Source: Metabacillus sp. FJAT-52054 (GTDB lineage Bacteria; Bacillota; Bacilli; Bacillales; Bacillaceae). From it: DNA of 64,000 nucleotides. A program made the position numbers and the translations under genes. How positions within the stretch are numbered: the stretch's first letter is position 1; each line of letters opens with the position of its first letter. The stretch is from assembly GCF_037201815.1 (NCBI RefSeq), contig NZ_CP147407.1, positions 3,046,723-3,110,722 of the forward strand, in the 5' to 3' direction. A model generated the notes under the pieces. The model worked only from the letters and a program-made list of their open reading frames with translations, was not told the DNA's origin and did not search any database. Below are positions 1-7,441 of this stretch, piece after piece.

Positions 1-5
1 TATTC

Positions 6-128
6 CTAAGGCTTTGTCTCCGAATGTACCAGGTGATTTTTATGTTCCTCATGTGAACCCCCTTGGCTGCAACCCGCTGCCGATAAAAAAAGGATGATAA
101 TAAATGCAGCAAGTCCCAATTCTTTCAT
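6..128 (-). CDS. Small putative lipoprotein, 40 aa
   Basis: A 40-residue ORF starts at an ATG preceded by GGAGGAGATCAC. The product has a Lys near the N-terminus, a hydrophobic stretch at residues 4-18 and a lipobox-like LSAAGC, so it is probably a lipoprotein cut before the Cys. Only about 20 residues remain after the Cys, and they are rich in His, Glu and Ser (HEEHKNH), which could bind metal, although that is inference. It lies divergent to the two-component genes that follow. I do not recognise a family. The good ribosome binding site and signal peptide argue that it is a real gene. Confidence 0.6.
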   Translation of the reverse strand: MKELGLAAFIIILFLSAAGCSQGGSHEEHKNHLVHSETKP

Positions 129-291
129 GTGATCTCCTCCATCCTTATCTACGCTAATGAATACGTTCCCAATTATAAATTCTTATTTCCATGGGATGAT
201 GACTCTAAAGAGTGATTTGTATAAGATATCCCTACTGAAATGTGACGAAAATGCTAAAATAGAAGCAACTCTGCTGAAATAAGGTGAAAAT

Positions 292-1119
292 TTGACATAC
301 AAACAAATCAAGTGGATGATCCTAATTCTCCCGACGGCCGCTATCGGTCTATGGGAATATATTAGGCATGCCTTTTTATTACCGTACTTATCGATGGACA
401 TGGGAAATCTATTAACCCCCGCTATTGTTTTTGCAGCAACCATTTTCTTTCTATTGAAATTATTTTCGATGCTTGAAGGGATCCAGGAAGAATTGAAGAT
501 GGAGAGGGCAAGAAAAGCAGCCCTGATTGAAAGGGAGAACCTTGCAAGAGAGCTTCATGACGGTGTTGCCCAATCTTTATTTCTTCTTTCGGTAAAATTA
601 AATAAATTCGGGAAGAAAACAGGCATTGAAAAACATTCTGAATTTCAGGATACGAACCAAACATTGAAAGAAATTTATGAAGATACACGGCGGGCGATTG
701 AAAACTTAAAGCAGCTGCCTGATCCTGAACTGTTCAGCTGGACAAAATCCATTCAGCAATACTTATCAGAGCTTGAAAAAAACCACTCAATGGAAGTAGA
801 TTTCCAATGGGACATTAAGGAAGAGAAGCTTTCCGCTAAAGAAAAAATAGAACTTTTTGCTTGTATAAAAGAAGCTGTCATGAATGTGATAAAACATGCA
901 CAGACAAATAGAGTTTGGATTAGCGGACAGGAATCCTTGAAGGGCTGGACATGTGAAATTCGGGATAACGGAGTTGGTTTTCCAGCGGAGCCTATTAATA
1001 TGGAGAATGGATTTGGTCTGCAGATTATGCAAAGACGTGCTTCGGAAATGAACTGGAGGTTTTCAAAAGAGGAAGGAAATAAAGGAACGAGGATTCTTCT
1101 TGAAAAGGAGTATAAGTAA
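292..1119 (+). CDS. Sensor histidine kinase, NarL/LiaS type
   Basis: Membrane histidine kinase of 275 aa. Residues 8-29 and 42-59 form two membrane segments with only a short loop between them, so it lacks a large outside sensor domain. A HisKA_3 dimerisation helix follows, with the phosphoacceptor His near residue 89 (ELHDGVAQ), and then a C-terminal HATPase_c with an N-box (KEAVMNVIKHA) and a DNGVGF G-box. The start is TTG, chosen because AAGGTG lies five bases upstream. The stop codon directly abuts the ATG of the response regulator, so the two are co-transcribed. The short loop suggests sensing in or at the membrane. The signal cannot be read from the sequence. Confidence 0.9.
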   Translation: MTYKQIKWMILILPTAAIGLWEYIRHAFLLPYLSMDMGNLLTPAIVFAATIFFLLKLFSMLEGIQEELKMERARKAALIERENLARELHDGVAQSLFLLSVKLNKFGKKTGIEKHSEFQDTNQTLKEIYEDTRRAIENLKQLPDPELFSWTKSIQQYLSELEKNHSMEVDFQWDIKEEKLSAKEKIELFACIKEAVMNVIKHAQTNRVWISGQESLKGWTCEIRDNGVGFPAEPINMENGFGLQIMQRRASEMNWRFSKEEGNKGTRILLEKEYK

Positions 1120-1764
1120 ATGCAGCCATTTCGTATAGTAGTTGCCGATGACCATAGTCATGCCAGGGAAGGAATTCGGATCATCTTAGAGGAATACAGT
1201 GATTTTATCATTGTGGGAGAAGCTCAGAACGGCGAAGAGGCGATTCTAATGACGGAAAAGCTAATGCCGGATATTATCCTGATGGATATTCAAATGCCTG
1301 TGATGGACGGTCTTGAAGCAACCAAAATCATCAAAACAAAATTTCCATATGTAAAGATTGTCATGATTACCGTATCTGATGATGTGACGAATTTATTCGA
1401 TGCATTAAAGCATGGGGCTCAAGGATACTTGCTCAAAAATATACAATCCGGGGATTGGTATGAATACCTTAAAGCGTTCGCATTGGATGAAGTGCCGATG
1501 TCCAAAGAAATCGCGTTTCGTATATTAAAGGAGTTTCCTCAAAACAAGCCTGAAGCTGATGTCAATCCTACCCCTCTGTCCTCCAGGGAACTCGAGGTCC
1601 TTCAGCTCGTCGCAAAGGGGCTGCCGAACAGAGAAATATCAGATAGGCTTTTCATATCGGAGCATACAGTGAAGAGCCATTTAAAGAATATTCTAAGCAA
1701 GCTTCATTTGGAAAATCGCGTTCAGCTTACCCATTATGCATTTAAGCAGGGGTTAATTGAGTAA
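1120..1764 (+). CDS. Response regulator, NarL/FixJ family
   Basis: DNA-binding response regulator of 214 aa. The N-terminal receiver domain has the acidic pair DD at residues 10-11, phosphoacceptor Asp56 in LMDIQMP, and the conserved Lys near residue 106 (LLKN). A LuxR-type helix-turn-helix occupies roughly residues 148-205 (LSSRELEVLQLVAKG, then TVKSHLKNILSKL). Its ATG follows immediately after the kinase stop codon, so the two proteins form a cognate pair made from one transcript. No target operator could be identified. The divergent small lipoprotein is the only other nearby candidate target. Confidence 0.92.
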   Translation: MQPFRIVVADDHSHAREGIRIILEEYSDFIIVGEAQNGEEAILMTEKLMPDIILMDIQMPVMDGLEATKIIKTKFPYVKIVMITVSDDVTNLFDALKHGAQGYLLKNIQSGDWYEYLKAFALDEVPMSKEIAFRILKEFPQNKPEADVNPTPLSSRELEVLQLVAKGLPNREISDRLFISEHTVKSHLKNILSKLHLENRVQLTHYAFKQGLIE

Positions 1765-1806
1765 AAAATAAACCAACCAAGACTCAAATAAAGACAGGAG
1801 GTAAAA

Positions 1807-2274
1807 ATGAAACGAGGGATCAGTTTCGAAATCCCCAATGAATACGGAAGATTTCTTATGAATGCATTAATGTCATTTGAAATATCTGAATTCGTATGGA
1901 CTAGCGGAGGCGAAGAATCATATTTAGTAAAGGGAGATGAGTTACAGGAACCTCTTTTCCCAGACGAGGTAAGCAGGATGGATGGCTTACTTCTTAGAGA
2001 ACTTTTAGAAGAAAATAAATATTATCTCATCTTTGTAAATTTACAAGCCTTTCCCAAAGGCGAAAGTTCATTACGTGTTGAGACGTATGAGGAATTTGTA
2101 AACAGCAATTGTCAGCTCGTACTTTTAGTCTTTGATTCTGTATATGTGGAAATTTATTGTAAAGACAATATAAGACTTGAAAGCTTGTATCAAAATGCAA
2201 AATTAAGATGTTTTAATAATCTTCACTATATAACGGACAAAAACGATATAAGAACTAGACTATCCGTGTGGTAG
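1807..2274 (+). CDS. Hypothetical protein, DUF2691-like
   Basis: A 155-residue soluble protein with no signal peptide or membrane segment. The start has a strong site (ACAGGAGGTAAAA before ATG). The opening MKRGISFEIPN and overall length resemble the Bacillus DUF2691 proteins, whose function is unknown; I recall this from memory and did not search it. It lies 42 bases after the response regulator and may be transcribed with it. No catalytic motif was seen. Confidence 0.7.
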   Translation: MKRGISFEIPNEYGRFLMNALMSFEISEFVWTSGGEESYLVKGDELQEPLFPDEVSRMDGLLLRELLEENKYYLIFVNLQAFPKGESSLRVETYEEFVNSNCQLVLLVFDSVYVEIYCKDNIRLESLYQNAKLRCFNNLHYITDKNDIRTRLSVW

Positions 2275-2410
2275 CAGCTAATTTATATTTAATAAATCTT
2301 TGCTCAAATACCGCGTACTTTTCTTCATAGGAATTAAATTAAAGACCAAAAAATACCGTTAGTTTTAAATATAAACGCAATTATTTAACATATCCTTTTA
2401 AAAGAAGGAG

Positions 2411-2444
2411 AAAGCCGGTATCGATCATCTCGATACCGGCTTTT
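2411..2444. terminator. Bidirectional terminator
   Basis: Perfect 14-bp stem AAAGCCGGTATCGA / TCGATACCGGCTTT around a 5-base loop. It lies between the convergent genes ending at 2274 (+) and 2484 (-) and has a T-run on each strand. Confidence 0.85.
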
Positions 2445-2483
2445 AATTTCACAGGAGGATGATCTTGTTCTATGCAACCAATG

Positions 2484-2705
2484 CTACCTTTTTTTCTTTT
2501 TGGAGTTGTCTGCAGCCGCTTTACTTTTAATGACGCTCTGAAAAGCAACAAGAACACGAACATTTTTGTCATCGGTTTGGATAACCTCTGAAACTTTTCC
2601 TAATTTCCCTTTAATTTTCAAGTCTTCTCCAACGCTTGGAACTCTTTTAAGCATCTGGCTCAATACAACGTTTTTACCGTCAAAAAAATGAACCGTAGTC
2701 AGCAT
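2484..2705 (-). CDS. Small conserved hypothetical, 73 aa
   Basis: A 73-residue basic protein with no membrane segment. It begins MLTTVHFFDGKNVVL and ends in a Lys/Arg-rich tail (KKKKR). A good site (AGCAGGTGAGATC) precedes the ATG. The body, with alternating hydrophobic and charged residues and several Val/Lys/Gly runs, looks like a small beta-rich fold, but this is only a guess. I do not recognise the family. The strong terminator at 2411-2444 ends its transcript. Confidence 0.65.
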   Translation of the reverse strand: MLTTVHFFDGKNVVLSQMLKRVPSVGEDLKIKGKLGKVSEVIQTDDKNVRVLVAFQSVIKSKAAADNSKKKKR

Positions 2706-3139
2706 GATCTCACCTGCTTTATATGAATAGGATTAGAAAAAACATCTATTTCCTTCATATAAACTATAAGTTTAGCGTGCTGTTTAGAACCATAATTCGT
2801 TATAGATTTGACTTGAGAAAAGTTTAAGAAAGGGTGTCCATTAAGTCCGTTTTAATGCTCACTCCCCTTTTTACAATTTGATTGATTTGGCTGATTTCTT
2901 TAGAACGAACTTATTTTCACAAAGCTCTGTTAAACTTGGCTGTTGATTTCCGTTGCAGGCGCTCGCTTTCCGCGGGGCGGACGGTGAGCCTCCTGATATG
3001 AACGAAACTTTCAAGAGCCCCCTGCAACCTAATGTTTTACTTTGTTTTTGAACAGCTTTAAGAAGAGAAGCGTATTTCGCTTCTTTTTTTGTGTTTTATT
3101 TGACAGGCAGCGACTGAATATAATTCCTTTCTTGTTTAT

Positions 3140-3340
3140 AGAATAGACAGGAAGGACACGGTACGAAGGCAAAAATTTCAACGGCGGTTAGCACTCTAAT
3201 ATTCGTGGGTTCTCACATTTTATCTTTCCGTATAAAGGACTTTTCCACAAACTCGGGACGTGCGTTCATCCACATGGGACTAGCACAGAGGAGGCGCGTG
3301 GATTTTCCTTTCCGGTTTTACTCTTTGCCTTCGAGCCCTA
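3140..3340 (-). ncRNA. Candidate bridge RNA region, IS copy 1
   Basis: IS110-family recombinases use an element-encoded bridge RNA, and in IS1111-type elements it lies downstream of the recombinase gene. Here that 401-bp region is non-coding. Read on the minus strand it holds a hairpin with stem ATCCAC/GTGGAT (3268-3273 with 3298-3303) whose loop contains GCCTCCTC (3288-3295), the sequence of the target junction. Further 3' it holds AATATTAG (3196-3203), which can pair with the element end CTGATAT through one G-U pair. The boundaries are approximate. Confidence 0.5.
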
Positions 3341-3395
3341 TTCTCCCTATTCTATTTTGAATCGGTCTACAACACGTCAGGATCACGACATCTTT

Positions 3396-4508
3396 TTACG
3401 ATTCTGGGACATCTTCGACTTCTTGCATCACGGCCCAAATAAACCCAGCTAACTCTCTCGCTACAGCTGTTATGGCTTTACTGCTCTCTTTTCCTCTGGA
3501 TAGTAAGCGGTAATACTTTTGATGAAGGCGATTTTGTGCTTTCCAGGATATGGCCTGAATGGTCGGAGATTGTCCACTTTGTCTTCGTGCCAATTCTCCT
3601 TTAACCGCAGGCTTATATCGGTAACTCCAAGCGGCTTCGACCAATAACCGTCGTACATGCCGATTTCCTGTCTTGGTTATATTTCCTTGCCGTCTGCTTT
3701 CTCCACTCGAATATTCGCTTGGAATCAACCCGACATACCCCATGAAGTGATTAGGGGTTGGGAATCGTTTAAACGAACCTATTTCTGCCACAACACTCGA
3801 GGCGGTGACAAGGGCAACACCTCTCAAACATTGGAGGGCCTGAATTTTCCGGGCATGTACCCCTTCATTTGAGTGAACCCGAATTTCTTCTTCCAGCCTT
3901 AAGAGTCTTTGACCGATTTCTTTAAGCTGATAATAGTACTCCTGAAACGTAACCCGCAAAGAAGAATTCTCAAAATGAAGGGTATCCAGCCATCTGAAGT
4001 ACTTGTTGGTCCACTTATTTACACCTGCCGGTGGCTTAATATCGTTGCGTAGTAAAAATTTGCTTAACCGGTGTTTCACCCTTAACTCATCCTCTTTCAC
4101 ATCTTCCCGGCAACGTACCAGATCCCGAAGGGCTTCGTCTTCTGGAGTAGGAACATAAACGGACGTTAACTCCCCAGCCCGATATAATTGAGCCAGACGA
4201 ACAGAGTCTCGGCGATCGGTTTTAATTCGATCTCCAGGCCTTTTCGGAATAAGAGTTGGGGCAATCACTGAACAATGAATGTTCAATGTTAGTAATAGTC
4301 TGTATAACGGATATCCGGTAGGACCGGCTTCATAACAGACACGAAGGGACTTTGGGCTGCCCAGCTTCTTCATCAATTTTTTTACGGCTTCAGGCGTATG
4401 AGGAATGACCCCCCAGTATCTCGGTGCTTCCCGTCCTTCTTCTGCGACCGCAACGGCAATATTTTCTTTTGATACGTCTAAACCTACGTATTTAATGGTA
4501 TCCTGCAT
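3396..4508 (-). CDS. IS110-family transposase (DEDD recombinase)
   Basis: Recombinase of 370 aa. The N-terminal RuvC-like domain shows Asp11 (VGLDVSKE), Glu60 (CYEAGPTG), Asp98 and Asp101 (KTDRRDS), giving the DEDD tetrad. A coiled segment lies around residues 195-225. The C-terminal Transposase_20 domain carries the SSG serine motif at about residues 267-269. I chose the ATG at 4508 because AAGGAG lies upstream at good spacing; the reading frame stays open to 4583. It is intact and identical in protein sequence to the copies at 6006 and 12310, so the element is probably active or recently was. Confidence 0.95.
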   Translation of the reverse strand: MQDTIKYVGLDVSKENIAVAVAEEGREAPRYWGVIPHTPEAVKKLMKKLGSPKSLRVCYEAGPTGYPLYRLLLTLNIHCSVIAPTLIPKRPGDRIKTDRRDSVRLAQLYRAGELTSVYVPTPEDEALRDLVRCREDVKEDELRVKHRLSKFLLRNDIKPPAGVNKWTNKYFRWLDTLHFENSSLRVTFQEYYYQLKEIGQRLLRLEEEIRVHSNEGVHARKIQALQCLRGVALVTASSVVAEIGSFKRFPTPNHFMGYVGLIPSEYSSGESRRQGNITKTGNRHVRRLLVEAAWSYRYKPAVKGELARRQSGQSPTIQAISWKAQNRLHQKYYRLLSRGKESSKAITAVARELAGFIWAVMQEVEDVPES

Positions 4509-4745
4509 AATAGCTAGCTCCTTCCGTAATGTAGCTCTGATTTGGTTTTGTTTTGTTTGACAAAAACAGTCTAACCAAATCAACCTACGATTTTACGAGT
4601 AAGGGGCTAGTTTCGTTCATGATAACTCGCCGCTTTGCGCCTGCGGGGTCTCACCTGTCCCGCTGCTCCCGCAGGAGTCTCGCGCCTTCCACTCCAATCA
4701 ACAGGTGTTAAAAATCAACATCAGGCTTTAACAGAGACTTTCACA

Positions 4746-4789
4746 AAGAAAACCCCCGGTTTGCTTCAATTCAAAGCATACCTGGGGTT
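4746..4789. terminator. Terminator of ytwF
   Basis: Stem AAAACCCC...GGGGTTTT with an inner TTTGCTT/AAAGCA pairing. It lies just beyond the ytwF stop codon and ends in a T-run on the minus strand. Confidence 0.75.
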
Positions 4790-4801
4790 TTCCAATTCAT
4801 A

Positions 4802-5110
4802 TTATTGTTTCGGTACGGTTTCGCCTTTCCATTCAAGCATGCCGCCTGTCATATTAACTACTTTGTAGCCCTGCTCCTGAAGGAAAGCAGCGACATTTTC
4901 GCTGCGGCGTCCTGAGCGGCAAATAAAGATGTACTCTTTTTCTTTATCAAGCTCTCCTGCTCTGGCCGGAATATCTCCCATTTTAATATGCTTCGCTTTT
5001 GAAATGATGCCTTCTGCTACTTCCTCGTCTTCGCGCACATCAATTAATTCAATATTTTCTCCGTTTTGAAGCTTCTCCTGTACTTCTGAAGGTGAGATTT
5101 CTTTAATCAT
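4802..5110 (-). CDS. ytwF: Rhodanese-like protein
   Basis: Single-domain rhodanese of 102 aa. It has the ELIDVREDEE substrate-side motif at residues 21-30 and the active-site loop CRSGRR with the catalytic Cys at residue 64, so it probably carries sulfane sulfur as a persulfide in the cytoplasm. The ATG at 5110 gives a start matching the family. An in-frame ATG eight codons upstream at 5134 is also possible, because the GGAG sits within that extension. A TATAAT lies near 5142-5147. B. subtilis YtwF sits near leuS as well, which supports the name. The sulfur donor and acceptor are unknown. Confidence 0.8.
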   Translation of the reverse strand: MIKEISPSEVQEKLQNGENIELIDVREDEEVAEGIISKAKHIKMGDIPARAGELDKEKEYIFICRSGRRSENVAAFLQEQGYKVVNMTGGMLEWKGETVPKQ

Positions 5111-5239
5111 AACTGCATTCAGCTCCTTATCCATAATATCTTTATTATAGCAGGCGGGCATGCGGGGTGCGAATCGTCGGATTTTGCAGGAATTCTGCAG
5201 CTTACTGGTGAATAGACGTTCTATACAGGAGGGGATGAT

Positions 5240-5473
5240 GTGAAGGAAATAGATAAACGAAACCGTTTGGATGAGAAGCCCTTCAGTTTTCAAATTGCAA
5301 AGAATCAGTCGGTCTTTCTTTTCTATAACGGAAAACAGGTGAAAATATTAAAGGGGGGCGAGGCGGAGAAGTTTTTAGCCCGATTAAATCTCGCCAAGGA
5401 GGAACACGAGATTCAGCTGATTCTGGCAAAGGTGACTGGTAACTTTAAACGGGGAAACGAGCGCAGAGAATAA
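5240..5473 (+). CDS. Small conserved hypothetical, 77 aa
   Basis: A 77-residue soluble protein rich in Lys and Glu. The start is GTG at 5240, preceded by AGGAGGGG. An ATG two bases earlier is followed directly by TGA and cannot be the start. The central part (VFLFYNGKQVKILKG) looks like a beta hairpin, followed by a Lys/Glu-rich helix. It is divergent from ytwF. The family was not recognised. Confidence 0.65.
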   Translation: MKEIDKRNRLDEKPFSFQIAKNQSVFLFYNGKQVKILKGGEAEKFLARLNLAKEEHEIQLILAKVTGNFKRGNERRE

Positions 5474-5749
5474 GATCTATAATAAAAAAGTGTCTGTCCA
5501 GTAAGTCCGATTTAAAGCTTCTAGACCTTTTTACCTCTTGTTTGCTTTGGCTGATTTCCGCTCCAGGTTGCTCAGCGACCAGCGGGGCGGGCGGTGAGCC
5601 TCCTGATATGAACGAAACTTTCAAGAGCCCCCTGCAACCTAATGTTTTACTTTGTTTTTGAACAGCTTTAAGAAGAGAAGCGTATTTCGCTTCTTTTTTT
5701 GTGTTTTATTTGACAGGCAGCGACTGAATATAATTCCTTTCTTGTTTAT

Positions 5750-5950
5750 AGAATAGACAGGAAGGACACGGCACGAAGGCAAAAATTTCAACGGCGGTTA
5801 GCACTCTGATATTCGTGGGTTCTCACATTTTATCTTTCCGTATAAAGGACTTTTCCACAAACTCGGGACGTGCGTTCATCCACATGGGACTAGCACAGAG
5901 GAGGCGCGTGGATTTTCCTTTCCGGTTTTACTCTTTGCCTTCGAGCCCTA
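5750..5950 (-). ncRNA. Candidate bridge RNA region, IS copy 2
   Basis: Equivalent to the region in copy 1. The minus strand holds the hairpin loop with GCCTCCTC and, further 3', AATATCAG (5806-5813). The latter is fully complementary over seven bases to the element-end sequence CTGATAT at 5603-5609. The limits are approximate and expression is not shown. Confidence 0.5.
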
Positions 5951-6005
5951 TTCTCCCTATTCTATTTTGAATCGGTCTACAACACGTCAGGATCACGACA
6001 TCTTT

Positions 6006-7118
6006 TTACGATTCTGGGACATCTTCGACTTCTTGCATCACGGCCCAAATAAACCCAGCTAACTCTCTCGCTACAGCTGTTATGGCTTTACTGCTCTCTT
6101 TTCCTCTGGATAGTAAGCGGTAATACTTTTGATGAAGGCGATTTTGTGCTTTCCAGGATATGGCCTGAATGGTCGGAGATTGTCCACTTTGTCTTCGTGC
6201 CAATTCTCCTTTAACCGCAGGCTTATATCGGTAACTCCAAGCGGCTTCGACCAATAACCGTCGTACATGCCGATTTCCTGTCTTGGTTATATTTCCTTGC
6301 CGTCTGCTTTCTCCACTCGAATATTCGCTTGGAATCAACCCGACATACCCCATGAAGTGATTAGGGGTTGGGAATCGTTTAAACGAACCTATTTCTGCCA
6401 CAACACTCGAGGCGGTGACAAGGGCAACACCTCTCAAACATTGGAGGGCCTGAATTTTCCGGGCATGTACCCCTTCATTTGAGTGAACCCGAATTTCTTC
6501 TTCCAGCCTTAAGAGTCTTTGACCGATTTCTTTAAGCTGATAATAGTACTCCTGAAACGTAACCCGCAAAGAAGAATTCTCAAAATGAAGGGTATCCAGC
6601 CATCTGAAGTACTTGTTGGTCCACTTATTTACACCTGCCGGTGGCTTAATATCGTTGCGTAGTAAAAATTTGCTTAACCGGTGTTTCACCCTTAACTCAT
6701 CCTCTTTCACATCTTCCCGGCAACGTACCAGATCCCGAAGGGCTTCGTCTTCTGGAGTAGGAACATAAACGGACGTTAACTCCCCAGCCCGATATAATTG
6801 AGCCAGACGAACAGAGTCTCGGCGATCGGTTTTAATTCGATCTCCAGGCCTTTTCGGAATAAGAGTTGGGGCAATCACTGAACAATGAATGTTCAATGTT
6901 AGTAATAGTCTGTATAACGGATATCCGGTAGGACCGGCTTCATAACAGACACGAAGGGACTTTGGGCTGCCCAGCTTCTTCATCAATTTTTTTACGGCTT
7001 CAGGCGTATGAGGAATGACCCCCCAGTATCTCGGTGCTTCCCGTCCTTCTTCTGCGACCGCAACGGCAATATTTTCTTTTGATACGTCTAAACCTACGTA
7101 TTTAATGGTATCCTGCAT
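6006..7118 (-). CDS. IS110-family transposase (DEDD recombinase)
   Basis: Intact 370-aa recombinase identical in protein sequence to the copy at 3396-4508 (Asp11, Glu60, Asp98, Asp101 and the SSG serine motif). The ATG at 7118 follows AAGGAG. Outward and inward flanking non-coding lengths are the same as in copy 1. Confidence 0.95.
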   Translation of the reverse strand: MQDTIKYVGLDVSKENIAVAVAEEGREAPRYWGVIPHTPEAVKKLMKKLGSPKSLRVCYEAGPTGYPLYRLLLTLNIHCSVIAPTLIPKRPGDRIKTDRRDSVRLAQLYRAGELTSVYVPTPEDEALRDLVRCREDVKEDELRVKHRLSKFLLRNDIKPPAGVNKWTNKYFRWLDTLHFENSSLRVTFQEYYYQLKEIGQRLLRLEEEIRVHSNEGVHARKIQALQCLRGVALVTASSVVAEIGSFKRFPTPNHFMGYVGLIPSEYSSGESRRQGNITKTGNRHVRRLLVEAAWSYRYKPAVKGELARRQSGQSPTIQAISWKAQNRLHQKYYRLLSRGKESSKAITAVARELAGFIWAVMQEVEDVPES

Positions 7119-7341
7119 AATAGCTAGCTCCTTCCGTAATGTAGCTCTGATTTGGTTTTGTTTTGTTTGACAAAAACAGTCTAACCAAATCAACCTACGA
7201 TTTTACGAGTAAGGGGCTAGTTTCGTTCATGATAACTCTTGGCTTCGCCACTGCGGGGTCTCACCTGTCCCGCTGCTCCCGCAGGAGTCAAGCACCTTCC
7301 GCTCCAATCAGCCATACCAGGATTGTTCAGAAATACGTGTA

Positions 7342-7387
7342 AAAAAACCCCTTGGATGCTCCATTCACGAAGCACTCAGGGGGTTTT
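7342..7387. terminator. Terminator of leuS
   Basis: Stem AAAAACCCCTTGGATGC / GCACTCAGGGGGTTTTT with mismatches, 55 bases past the leuS stop codon, T-rich on the minus strand. Confidence 0.75.
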
Positions 7388-7441
7388 TGGTTTCCATTAT
7401 TTCCTCTATTCAGGACTTTTCAGACAGCCCCTAATACCTTT

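Larger units (their letters stand above)
2995..4627 (-). mobile_element. IS110-family element, IS1111 group, copy 1
   Basis: A 1,633-bp element. I set the ends by comparing the three copies and their flanks. A 12-bp perfect subterminal inverted repeat (ATGAACGAAACT at 2998-3009 and its complement at 4609-4620) lies 3 bp from one end and 7 bp from the other, the asymmetric layout known for the IS1111 group. A CT dinucleotide is shared by target and element at both junctions. The transposase occupies 3396-4508 on the minus strand, leaving about 400 bp of non-coding DNA downstream of it. Differences from copies 2 and 3 that I noticed are T at 3162 and A at 3198. Confidence 0.92.
2936..4706. repeat. 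Long imperfect palindromic repeat, copy 1, split by an IS
   Basis: Left arm 2936-2994 and right arm 4628-4706 would form one element of about 140 bp if the IS were removed. The outer arms pair (GTTGATTTCC near 2943 with CAATCAAC near 4695), as do inner GC-rich blocks (GGCGC with GCGCC, GGTGAG with CTCACC). The sequence matches the type of long GC-rich inverted repeat that is widespread in Bacillaceae intergenic regions, from memory. Further homology extends outwards on both sides (TCTGTTAAA blocks near 2925 and, inverted, near 4728). Confidence 0.75.
5605..7237 (-). mobile_element. IS110-family element, IS1111 group, copy 2
   Basis: A 1,633-bp copy in the same orientation as copy 1, with the same 12-bp subterminal inverted repeats and a CT core at both junctions. 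It sits in a palindrome whose right flank differs from that in copies 1 and 3, showing that the element accepts some variation on that side of the target. By reading, it matches copy 3 throughout. Confidence 0.92.
5546..7313. repeat. Long imperfect palindromic repeat, copy 2, split by an IS
   Basis: Left arm 5546-5604 and right arm 7238-7313. The outer ends pair (GGCTGATT near 5549 with AATCAGCC near 7306). The inner part differs from copies 1 and 3: the base following the insertion point is CTTGGCTTCGCC rather than CGCCGCTTTGCGCC, and the left arm has TTGCTCAGCGACC in place of GCGCTCGCTTTCC. The DNA just upstream (5491-5557) is also similar to 2833-2897, so a longer composite repeat is shared with copy 1. 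Confidence 0.75.

Noticed and set aside
3657..3872. Plus-strand frames inside the IS elements (also at 6267 and 12571) and short minus-strand frames in a second register
   Set aside because: Shadows of the transposase gene, with no translation signals of their own.
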